Shown here: piece by piece, positions 9,220-14,898 of the stretch
Layout of the letters: every line of letters begins with the position of its first letter
Numbering within the stretch: position 1 is the stretch's first letter
NCBI GenBank assembly: GCA_002789895.1
Contig: PFUC01000019.1
Location: forward strand, 16,229 to 38,109
Direction of reading: 5' to 3'
From: Candidatus Collierbacteria bacterium CG_4_9_14_3_um_filter_43_16
GTDB taxonomy: Bacteria; Patescibacteriota; Microgenomatia; UBA1400; MFAQ01
DNA: 21,881 nucleotides
The notes under the pieces: model-generated
What the model was told of the DNA's origin: nothing
Seen by the model: only the letters and a program-made list of their open reading frames with translations
Databases searched by the model: none
Made by a program: the position numbers and the translations under genes

Positions 9220-9967
9220 ATTTTCCTGAAAGGTCACTGATCTTAACTTGAATAATTTGCTTGAGCATGTCAACCGATTCTCCAATAAAACTTTTCTGTT
9301 TGCTAATCGAGGTATCTTCATTTTTCCATGTTACATCGACTTCTTTAAGTTTGTAACCGAGCTTTTCCGCTAGGAATAATAGCTCGACATCGAAAGCCGA
9401 AACAGTCCAACCCTTACTGACAACTTTTTTATCTTTGATAACACTAAGCAAAGGAAATATCTTTTTAGCAACAGCCAATCTCAGGGCCTTGAAACCACAC
9501 TGAGTATCGACGACATCGTGGAGTAACAACATACCCCTAAACGAACGGAAAGCCCAGGAAGAAAGCTGGCGCAAAGCTGAGAAGTTGTGGCGCATTTTGC
9601 CACGAGAACCAAAAACTACATCGTAGCCCCGGTCAAATGACAGAAGCAGTTTCTCGACTTCCTGAAGAGGGGTGGATTGGTCCATATCGGTAAAGAGAAC
9701 AATCTCGCCCTTGGCGGCTTGAATGGCATTCCAAATACCGGCCGCCTTACCCCCGTGCTTGCTTCTGATCATGCGGAAACCGGGGTGCTTTTGGGTGTAA
9801 TTTTCAACTATTTTATCTCCGCCATCACTCGATCCGTCGTCGTTGATGATAACTTCCCAAGGATAATGAGCTTCCCGAAGATATGCCGACATCTGTTCCA
9901 GGACTCCCCTTTTCAGATTGGCGTGTTCGTTATAGTTACTGATGACAATGGAGAGTTTGGGGGTCAT
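9206..9967 (-). CDS. Polyprenyl-phosphate glycosyltransferase, ALG5/DPG-synthase-like GT2
   Basis: The 253-residue protein is a family 2 glycosyltransferase closest in pattern to dolichyl-phosphate beta-glucosyltransferase (ALG5 type). Visible motifs are SIVISNYNE at the start, INDDGSSDGG at 41-50, the DMDQSTPLQEVEKLL metal-site region (D94, D96), VVFGSRG, and VDTQCGFKAL near 157-166. It lacks the long C-terminal membrane tail of eukaryotic DPM1/ALG5 variants. It would load a hexose onto a polyprenyl phosphate at the cytoplasmic face. The adjacent PMT/ArnT-type gene overlaps its 3' end by 14 bases, so donor synthesis and donor use look physically coupled. The sugar cannot be told. Confidence 0.88.
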   Translation of the reverse strand: MTPKLSIVISNYNEHANLKRGVLEQMSAYLREAHYPWEVIINDDGSSDGGDKIVENYTQKHPGFRMIRSKHGGKAAGIWNAIQAAKGEIVLFTDMDQSTPLQEVEKLLLSFDRGYDVVFGSRGKMRHNFSALRQLSSWAFRSFRGMLLLHDVVDTQCGFKALRLAVAKKIFPLLSVIKDKKVVSKGWTVSAFDVELLFLAEKLGYKLKEVDVTWKNEDTSISKQKSFIGESVDMLKQIIQVKISDLSGKYDQK

Positions 9968-9976
9968 TATTTTTAT

Positions 9977-10002
9977 GGATTCCGGATTGGGTCCGAAATG
10001 AC
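9977..10002. repeat. Short palindromic repeat of GTCAT...ATCC type
   Basis: Minus-strand reading begins GTCATTTCGGA and ends TCCGGAATCC around a CCCAA loop, with a 7-of-8 stem ATTTCGGA/TCCGGAAT. It fills most of the 47-base gap between the oligoribonuclease gene and the GT2 gene, both on the minus strand. It has no T-run on the minus-strand 3' side, so it is a weak terminator at most. Its ends match those of the repeats at 2931-2997 and 12059-12083. Confidence 0.65.
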
Positions 10003-10014
10003 AAGTGTAGAGGT

Positions 10015-10560
10015 TTATTTAAAAAGGTTGGCTTGGTAATATTTTAACTCATTGATCGACTCAATAATGTCTTTTCCTGCCCGATGAGCCTCGAGTTTGG
10101 GATAATCGGGAATGCGAGGGTACCAACGGTGCATGAGCTCTTTAATGGTATTGGTATCGATGATCCGGAAATGTAAATAGTCATAGAGAACAGGCATATA
10201 TTCTCCCAGGAACTCGCGGTCGATATAAACCGAGGCCCCGGCCAGCACTCCGGTTTTGAAAGCGCAATGAGCTTTGACAAATTTTAAGGTTTCTTCGTAC
10301 GCTCGTCTCAGGGTGACCTTGGAAGCGATAATCTCTTCCATTAATCCGGACTCCGAAAAATGTTCTTGATTCCAACGCACCATCCCCTTTAAGACCGACT
10401 CCGGCTGATGAATGACTAGATCGGGACCAATAGCTTTGATATTGAGCTTGGCGTCGGTGATGACCGTGGCAATCTCCACGATCTGAGCTCTTTTGACGTC
10501 TAGATCGGTGAATTCCAGATCTAACCATACTAACGGTCCGTTCGTGTAGTTAGTAATCAT
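10015..10560 (-). CDS. orn: Oligoribonuclease, DEDDh 3'-5' exoribonuclease
   Basis: The 181-residue product matches oligoribonuclease along its whole length. This enzyme degrades 2-5 nucleotide RNAs, and pGpG in organisms with cyclic-di-GMP. All five catalytic positions are present: D and E in VWLDLEFTDLD near the N-terminus, D in ASVYIDREFLGEYMP, and H and D in HRAGKD near the C-terminus. The family marks DTNTIKELMHRWYP and SINELKYYQ are also present. I chose the ATG at 10558-10560, which makes an ATGA overlap with the stop of the upstream GT-C gene. The longer frame to 10605 adds 15 residues inside that gene. Its place in a glycan cluster has no obvious functional reason. The classic distribution is proteobacteria, actinobacteria and eukaryotes, so its presence in such a lineage is notable. 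Confidence 0.92.
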   Translation of the reverse strand: MITNYTNGPLVWLDLEFTDLDVKRAQIVEIATVITDAKLNIKAIGPDLVIHQPESVLKGMVRWNQEHFSESGLMEEIIASKVTLRRAYEETLKFVKAHCAFKTGVLAGASVYIDREFLGEYMPVLYDYLHFRIIDTNTIKELMHRWYPRIPDYPKLEAHRAGKDIIESINELKYYQANLFK

Positions 10561-12053
10561 TTGGTGTGAACTAAACGATAAATTTTTAAATAATCGATCT
10601 GCCACTGGCCCACAACATGAGATGGTCCAAATTTAGCAATCTGCCACGCAGGGTGGCCTTCGGGCTGACAATTGGCTCCGTCTTCGCAGATAACAAAGAG
10701 CTGATCGACAATTTTATCTTCTCCCCTGATCAAACCAGTATTTTTATTTTCCAAAAAGTAACGATAAGATTCATCATAATTCTGTTTGGCGATCAGGCCG
10801 AAGTTGAATGGCTGGCCATCTGATTCTTTAAGAATAAGGTCCACGGCCTGTTCTGTTCTTTGGAGCTGACGGTTGGGATTTTCCCTCACCGGACTAAAAA
10901 TTATACTATTGGCGAAGAGAAAAACAATTAAAGTAATCGCAATCAGCCCGAAAAGTGTTTTTTGCTTTAGGAGAAACCCAAGGAGGGCCCCCTCCAGCAG
11001 ATATATGGCCGGATAAATAAAACCTAGGTAATGGATATAAATATGCTGTTTGTAAACACTGAGGCCCAATATCGCAAAGCCGAGCCAAACGAAAATAGTT
11101 TTGAGAGAACTGAACCACTTTGATTTGAGATAGATCAAGACTGAAAATAAAAGAATCAGAATCGATGCTAGCGGGGCCCAGGTGGTCTGCCGAGCCAATA
11201 TCAGATCCGAGACGGTCAAATATATGACAGGAAGGAAACGATCAGATTTGGCAGGGTTGAGATTGACTGTGGTTTGTCGGTCGGTGAAAAACGCTTTGAA
11301 GGCGTTGAAATTCATCCCTTGGTGCTTGAGATCAAAGAGCAATAACGGAGACATAAGGATGAAAAAACTCAAAAACGCAAAAAGAGTAAAATGTAAAAAG
11401 GTTTTTTTCCGTAAGAGGTCTTTTGACTTATTAATTGAAATTAGGGTGACGATCCAAAACAGTCCGAGGACGGGTCCCAATAGCAAGCCCAGGTAATGCA
11501 TCTGCAAGGCTAAAGCAAAGAAAATCCCAACAAGAGGAAGCCAGAAATATTGCTTGTTTTGCCAAACCTGGTAAATGCCCCAAATACAAAGTAAAGCAAA
11601 TAAAGGCATGGGGTTTGGGTTCCAGGAAGAACGAGAGTAGATGATGGCTACAGGTGAAACCGCGTATAGGAGAGCGGCGATCAGACCGGACCACTTGTCG
11701 AAGAGTTTTCGGCCGATAAAATAAGTGAGTAAAACAGTGAAAGTGCCAATGAGCGCATTTAGAACTGCAGGACCAACTGGGTTCAATCGTGAAAGAAAAA
11801 GAGCTGGGGCTATTATGTAATAGTAAAGTGGACCGAGATACATGTTCCCGATGCTTGTTTGGGGTCCAATAAAAACAAGGTTACCTTTGGTAATGAGATC
11901 TCTCACAATGCGGACATCCCGACCCTCGTCACCCAAGAAAGTCATGAACTCGCTAATACGATACAGACGGAGACAAAGAGCAAGAAGAATGATTAAGAAA
12001 ATAGAAAAGGACTCGAGTTTGTTTTTCTTGATGAAAGTAATAATTGTATTCAT
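10557..12053 (-). CDS. PMT_2-type GT-C glycosyltransferase
   Basis: The 498-residue membrane protein starts with a short basic segment and helix 1 (about 15-31), then YRISEFMTFLGDEGRDVRIV with the D42-E43 pair expected of PMT/ArnT-like GT-C enzymes. About ten more helices follow, including LIAALLYAVSPVAIIYSRSSWNPNPMP, a family hallmark. The final 110 residues are largely soluble and would lie outside, with a CEDGANC segment that may form a disulfide. It probably transfers a sugar from a polyprenyl phosphate to a surface acceptor. The ATG follows a GAGGA sequence 8 bases away that is part of the palindromic repeat at 12059-12083, so the repeat may supply the ribosome site. It is translationally coupled to orn by ATGA. 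Confidence 0.85.
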   Translation of the reverse strand: MNTIITFIKKNKLESFSIFLIILLALCLRLYRISEFMTFLGDEGRDVRIVRDLITKGNLVFIGPQTSIGNMYLGPLYYYIIAPALFLSRLNPVGPAVLNALIGTFTVLLTYFIGRKLFDKWSGLIAALLYAVSPVAIIYSRSSWNPNPMPLFALLCIWGIYQVWQNKQYFWLPLVGIFFALALQMHYLGLLLGPVLGLFWIVTLISINKSKDLLRKKTFLHFTLFAFLSFFILMSPLLLFDLKHQGMNFNAFKAFFTDRQTTVNLNPAKSDRFLPVIYLTVSDLILARQTTWAPLASILILLFSVLIYLKSKWFSSLKTIFVWLGFAILGLSVYKQHIYIHYLGFIYPAIYLLEGALLGFLLKQKTLFGLIAITLIVFLFANSIIFSPVRENPNRQLQRTEQAVDLILKESDGQPFNFGLIAKQNYDESYRYFLENKNTGLIRGEDKIVDQLFVICEDGANCQPEGHPAWQIAKFGPSHVVGQWQIDYLKIYRLVHTK

Positions 12054-12058
12054 TGGAT

Positions 12059-12083
12059 GGATCCTCGCATTCGCGAGGATGAC
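12059..12083. repeat. Short perfect hairpin repeat of GTCAT...ATCC type
   Basis: Minus-strand reading is GTCATCCTCGC, then GAAT at the centre, then GCGAGGATCC: an 8-base perfect stem ATCCTCGC/GCGAGGAT with a GAAT loop. It occupies most of the 43-base gap between the GT2 gene (12097-12807) and the GT-C gene (10557-12053). Its 3' arm contains GAGGA placed 8 bases before the downstream ATG. It shares end sequences with the repeats at 2931 and 9977. Confidence 0.7.
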
Positions 12084-12096
12084 AAATTTTTGAAGT

Positions 12097-12807
12097 TTAT
12101 TTCAGTGAGTACCAAAGTTTAAAAAGATCAATAAAACTTTGAATGATGACGTCAATATTGGCTCCGGTACCTTCTCCCTGCTTCCGAGGGTAATGGTTTA
12201 CTCCGATTTCGATAATTTTGAAGCCGGCTTTTTTGGATTTAATAAGAAACTCACTGCTAATAAAGGCTCCCCTCTCGCTTTGGAGAGGTTCTATGGTATC
12301 GATAATTTTTTTGGAAATAAGCTTGAAACCACAATCAATGTCACGGACATTGAGCCTAAATAAGAGACGGACAATTACTTGCCAGATGAAAGTATTTAAT
12401 TTGCGGCTGAGAGAAACTTTTCGACTCAGATAGAAACCGATTACCATATCAGCGGCGGTTCTCTGCTGAGTATCAATAAATCTCTTAATTTCGGAGAAGT
12501 CAAACTGGCCATCAGAATCGATAAAGGCAATCCAGGAGTATTTACAGGCGTATAAGCCACTCTTGAGGGCGGCACCATAACCTCGGTTGGGGTTGTGATG
12601 GATGACCGAGATACGTTTATCTTTTCGTCTCCAACGGTCGGCAATTTCTCCGGTTTTGTCTTTGGAGCCATCATTTACGATAATAAGCTCCCAAATAGGA
12701 ACATTTCCTTTTAGATTTTCGACGACGTTATTGACCGTCCTCTCAAGATTGGCTTCTTCGTTATAGGCTGGCAAAAATACCGATAACTTTTGGATTTGTC
12801 CCAGCAT
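12097..12807 (-). CDS. Polyprenyl-phosphate glycosyltransferase, DPM1-like GT2
   Basis: This 236-residue family 2 enzyme opens with KLSVFLPAYNEEANL, has IIVNDGSKD (D46 region) and the DSDGQFD metal site (D97, D99). It then has IDCGFKLISKKI and GFKIIEIGVNHYPR, as in dolichol-phosphate mannosyltransferase and undecaprenyl-phosphate sugar transferases without a membrane tail. It would charge a polyprenyl phosphate for the neighbouring GT-C enzymes. Two starts are possible: GTG at 12811-12813 or ATG at 12805-12807. I prefer the ATG because a TATACT box (12815-12820) ends 7 bases before it, and an RNA starting there would not contain the GTG. It is divergent from the PIG-V-like gene, with which it shares that palindromic box. 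Confidence 0.85.
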   Translation of the reverse strand: MLGQIQKLSVFLPAYNEEANLERTVNNVVENLKGNVPIWELIIVNDGSKDKTGEIADRWRRKDKRISVIHHNPNRGYGAALKSGLYACKYSWIAFIDSDGQFDFSEIKRFIDTQQRTAADMVIGFYLSRKVSLSRKLNTFIWQVIVRLLFRLNVRDIDCGFKLISKKIIDTIEPLQSERGAFISSEFLIKSKKAGFKIIEIGVNHYPRKQGEGTGANIDVIIQSFIDLFKLWYSLK

Positions 12808-12814
12808 ACTCACA

Positions 12815-12824
12815 AGTATATACT
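12815..12824. promoter_or_regulatory. Palindromic shared -10 element for divergent genes
   Basis: AGTATATACT is a perfect 10-base palindrome in the middle of the divergent intergenic region. Read on the minus strand it presents TATACT 7 bases before the ATG at 12807. Read on the plus strand it presents TATACT 8 bases before the ATG at 12833. Both genes could therefore be transcribed leaderless or nearly so from one element, with mutually exclusive polymerase binding. An AGAGG at 12825-12829 precedes the plus gene, so that one may alternatively have a short leader. No convincing -35 was seen. Confidence 0.5.
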
Positions 12825-12832
12825 AGAGGTAA

Positions 12833-13948
12833 ATGAAACGAGCGTATTTATTGGTGTTGGTGGCATTGTTCACACTGGTTACTTGGTTACCTTTCGCCCT
12901 CAAAATCCAATTACCCGGGTGGAATCTGGATTTTTCGGAGGGATCCAAGATCCTTTGGCAAAATTTTGACGGCCCGAATTATCTAATAGTGGAAAAGACT
13001 TGGTACAATAAAGAAAAAATTGTGAATGATTTTTCGGTGACAGAGCCGGCCGAGTATTTTCCGGCACATTTTCCTTTGTACCCGGCGGCAATCGCTGTTT
13101 TAGATCCCTTCCTGAAAGGACCGACGGCCATGCTACTAGCGACCCTACTGGGATCACTGTTATGCTTTTGGATGTTTCATAAGTACCTTGCGGAATTTAA
13201 ACTCAGTCTCAATCCTTTTTGGCTGTCGCTTGTTTTTATGATCTTGCCTGCCCGCTGGGTAGCTATCCGAGCTATTGGTTCTCCGGAACCATGGTTTATT
13301 CTTTTTATCCTCGCCAGTCTATTCTATTTTAAAAAAGGTAAGTATTTGTGGGCCGGAATTTTCGGCGCTTTGGCACAGATTACAAAGAGTCCGGCCATAA
13401 TCCTATTGGCGGCGTATGGGATCTTCGCCATGGTCGAATCGGTGAAAACCAAGAAAATCCAATGGAAATACTGGCCCCTGTTAATTCAGCTGGCGGTAAT
13501 TCCAGTACTGTTTTGGTTCTTTAGGATTAGAACTGGAGACGTGTGGGCTTATTTTCATAGTGGTGATAATATTCATCTCTTTTGGCCGCCTTTCAGTGTG
13601 TTTACCCCGATCGGAAAAAACTGGGTAGGAAGCTTTTGGCTTGAAGACGTGATCTGGACCTGGCTGATATTTGGGGTTGGAATAATGAAACTTAAGGAGA
13701 AGAAACTAATAATCGAGTATTATTTTGCCGGTTTATTTTTTTTGTCTACCCTGTTGGTAGCCCACCGGGATATCAGCCGTTATATTCTGCCCGTAGCACC
13801 GCTCGTATTGATCGGCTGGGACAAATTAATTGAGAAAAAAGAATTAAAAATTATCGCTGGTTTACTGGTAATTCCGATACTACTATTTACGTGGAACTTC
13901 CTGCTGAACAACACTGCCCCGGTAGCTGATTGGGCACCGTACTTATAA
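12833..13948 (+). CDS. PIG-V-like GT-C mannosyltransferase family protein
   Basis: The 371-residue membrane protein has helix 1 at about 4-24, then FDGPNYLIVEKTWYN with D46 in the first outside loop. Then comes EYFPAHFPLYPAAI (residues 74-87), which fits the pattern of PIG-V/GPI mannosyltransferase 2-like proteins. Eight or so further helices follow, with GSPEPWFILFILASLFYF after the fourth and HRDISRYILPVAPL near the end, another GT-C hallmark. It would use a polyprenyl-phosphate sugar outside the membrane. It is one of only two plus-strand genes in the window and is divergent from a GT2 gene that may make its donor. Its stop is followed at once by the inverted repeat at 13949. The exact acceptor is unknown. 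Confidence 0.78.
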   Translation: MKRAYLLVLVALFTLVTWLPFALKIQLPGWNLDFSEGSKILWQNFDGPNYLIVEKTWYNKEKIVNDFSVTEPAEYFPAHFPLYPAAIAVLDPFLKGPTAMLLATLLGSLLCFWMFHKYLAEFKLSLNPFWLSLVFMILPARWVAIRAIGSPEPWFILFILASLFYFKKGKYLWAGIFGALAQITKSPAIILLAAYGIFAMVESVKTKKIQWKYWPLLIQLAVIPVLFWFFRIRTGDVWAYFHSGDNIHLFWPPFSVFTPIGKNWVGSFWLEDVIWTWLIFGVGIMKLKEKKLIIEYYFAGLFFLSTLLVAHRDISRYILPVAPLVLIGWDKLIEKKELKIIAGLLVIPILLFTWNFLLNNTAPVADWAPYL

Positions 13949-13990
13949 CGTCATTGCGAGTCTCGTATTCGAGCCGAAGCAATCCCCGCT
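13949..13990. repeat. Left copy of GTCATTGCGAG palindromic repeat
   Basis: It starts at the base after the stop of the PIG-V-like gene with CGTCATTGCGAGT and ends GAAGCAATCCCCGCT. Its reverse complement matches the copies at 14315 and 14368: 16 bases at one end (GCGGGGATTGCTTCGG) and 13 at the other (ACTCGCAATGACG) are identical. The centre differs but keeps a hairpin (CTCG-AATA-CGAG here). It lies between convergent genes and could also act as a two-way terminator. Confidence 0.8.
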
Positions 13991-13997
13991 AGTGGAA

Positions 13998-14291
13998 TTA
14001 CATTAGTGTTTGGTACAAATCCTCCCATGAGGAATTAAAGGAATTAATCAAATCCATCTTTCTTCTTCTCGAACCTCCCTTTATTACTTTTTCTCTCTTG
14101 ATTGCTTCTTTCATATCTTCGAGAAATTCGTAATAAACTAATTTGTCAATGCCGTACTGTTTGGTAAATCCGTCTGATATTTTTTCTTTATGTTCCCAAA
14201 CCCTTCTCAGTAAATTGTTGGTAACTCCAACGTAAAGAACTGTATTGTTCTTATTTGTGAGAATGTAAATGCAAGGAATCTTTTTCTCCAC
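13998..14291 (-). CDS. Small GIY-YIG nuclease domain protein, YhbQ-like
   Basis: The 97-residue protein is a single GIY-YIG endonuclease domain of the stand-alone YhbQ/UvrC-N type. Visible parts are CIYILTNKNNTVLYVGVTNNL (Y-I-L ... Y-V-G core, residues 7-27), the RRVWEHK helix with the conserved arginine and histidine, LVYYEF, and EAIKREKVIK with the expected glutamate. Members cut DNA strands in repair or mobile contexts. The start is GTG at 14289-14291, with AGAGG 13 bases upstream. Both lie in a hairpin. It is convergent with the PIG-V-like gene and bounded on both sides by inverted repeats. A host repair role is possible; an association with the repeats is the more interesting reading. 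Confidence 0.85.
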   Translation of the reverse strand: MEKKIPCIYILTNKNNTVLYVGVTNNLLRRVWEHKEKISDGFTKQYGIDKLVYYEFLEDMKEAIKREKVIKGGSRRRKMDLINSFNSSWEDLYQTLM

Positions 14292-14312
14292 AGATCTATC
14301 TTACCTCTGTGG
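14288..14312 (-). promoter_or_regulatory. Start-codon hairpin of the GIY-YIG gene
   Basis: In the mRNA, CCACAGA and TCTGTGG form a perfect 7-base stem around an 11-base loop. The GTG start codon lies in the 3' arm and the AGAGG ribosome-site candidate begins in the 5' arm. Folding would limit translation of the nuclease. The pairing is directly visible; the regulatory role is inference. Confidence 0.45.
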
Positions 14313-14314
14313 CG

Positions 14315-14360
14315 GGGATTGCTTCGGTTCGGGGTACCGAAACTCGCAATGACGAGAGAG
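14315..14360. repeat. Right repeat copy 1 of GTCATTGCGAG palindrome
   Basis: A 46-base unit from GGGATTGCTTCGG to CAATGACGAGAGAG. The core hairpin is TTCGG-GGTA-CCGAA inside an outer ATTGC/GCAAT stem. It is identical over all 46 bases to the unit at 14368-14413, with a 7-base spacer (GTGGCAT), and is inverted relative to 13949-13990. Confidence 0.85.
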
Positions 14361-14367
14361 GTGGCAT

Positions 14368-14413
14368 GGGATTGCTTCGGTTCGGGGTACCGAAACTCGC
14401 AATGACGAGAGAG
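14368..14413. repeat. Right repeat copy 2, exact duplicate
   Basis: This is an exact 46-base copy of the unit at 14315-14360. It ends two bases before the stop codon of the next gene (14416-14895). Exact identity against the diverged left copy points to recent duplication of this unit. Confidence 0.85.
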
Positions 14414-14415
14414 TT

Positions 14416-14895
14416 TTATAAATCTAGTTCGACGCCGATTTTTTTGGAGATCATTTCGCAAATCTCAAGAATGGTAGCCTGATTGGTAGTTTCTTCGTTT
14501 CTTGATTCGTCAGTTACCCCGAGAAACTCCCAAGAAGAATACCCTCTCATCTGATGAAGAGCTGCTTCGTTAGGAATTTGATTGTAAACAAAAGGCTTAT
14601 CCCCAACTTCCCTCGTTTCCTCCTCCAACTCATTCATCAAGCGATCAAACTCTGCGATCCTCTTATTTGGGTCTTCGACACCTATTTCCGGTACTCGAAT
14701 GGAAAATGATAATCTAAAGGCATTTCGAGCATATTTATGAATAAGGAGAAAATTATCACGGTCTTTTACTTCTTGTGGAGAAAGTAAAGGCTTGGGAATT
14801 TCAATCGTGTCTAATTCTTTCCTGACTGCCTCTAATAGATCCTGACTATACTTTTCTTGTCTTTCCGAAAAATGTGTTGAGGCTATTGCTTCCAT
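14416..14895 (-). CDS. Hypothetical acidic soluble protein
   Basis: I do not recognise this 159-residue protein. It is hydrophilic with no membrane segment or signal peptide, and looks mostly helical. Notable parts are a glutamate-rich run near the middle (RLMNELEEETREVGDKP), then IPNEAALHQMRGYSSWEFLGV, and a helical C-terminus ILEICEMISKKIGVELDL. The ATG lies 3 bases after the stop of the GT2-GtrA gene, so it is probably transcribed with it. The gene ends just inside the GIY-YIG island repeats. It could be part of that island or simply its neighbour. Confidence 0.65.
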   Translation of the reverse strand: MEAIASTHFSERQEKYSQDLLEAVRKELDTIEIPKPLLSPQEVKDRDNFLLIHKYARNAFRLSFSIRVPEIGVEDPNKRIAEFDRLMNELEEETREVGDKPFVYNQIPNEAALHQMRGYSSWEFLGVTDESRNEETTNQATILEICEMISKKIGVELDL

Positions 14896-14898
14896 GAA

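Larger units (their letters stand above)
13949..14413. mobile_element. Candidate repeat-bounded GIY-YIG element
   Basis: The unit is left inverted repeat, GIY-YIG gene, right inverted repeat and a second right repeat. The flanking copies are in opposite orientation, as terminal inverted repeats would be. No target-site duplication is evident, and no transposase is present. Calling this a mobile unit is inference from layout. The alternative is that repeats merely collected in a tolerant gap around a housekeeping-like YhbQ-type gene. Confidence 0.4.

Noticed and set aside
9220..9321. Longer start for the PMT/ArnT-type gene
   Set aside because: The extra 34 residues are polar, overlap the upstream GT2 gene entirely and lack a ribosome site. 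The internal ATG has AGGAA 5 bases upstream.
10561..10605. Longer start for the oligoribonuclease
   Set aside because: It would lie in the end of the GT-C gene, while the ATG at 10560 gives a clean ATGA coupling and the family-like N-terminus.
14315..14413. Two identical 46-base units as a CRISPR array
   Set aside because: The spacer is only 7 bases, there are just two direct copies plus one inverted, and no cas gene is nearby. The palindrome layout fits a REP-like repeat.
14207..14461. Open frame of 84 residues across the repeats on the minus strand
   Set aside because: It runs through two non-coding repeat copies and the ends of two better genes in other frames. Its product is just translated repeat sequence.
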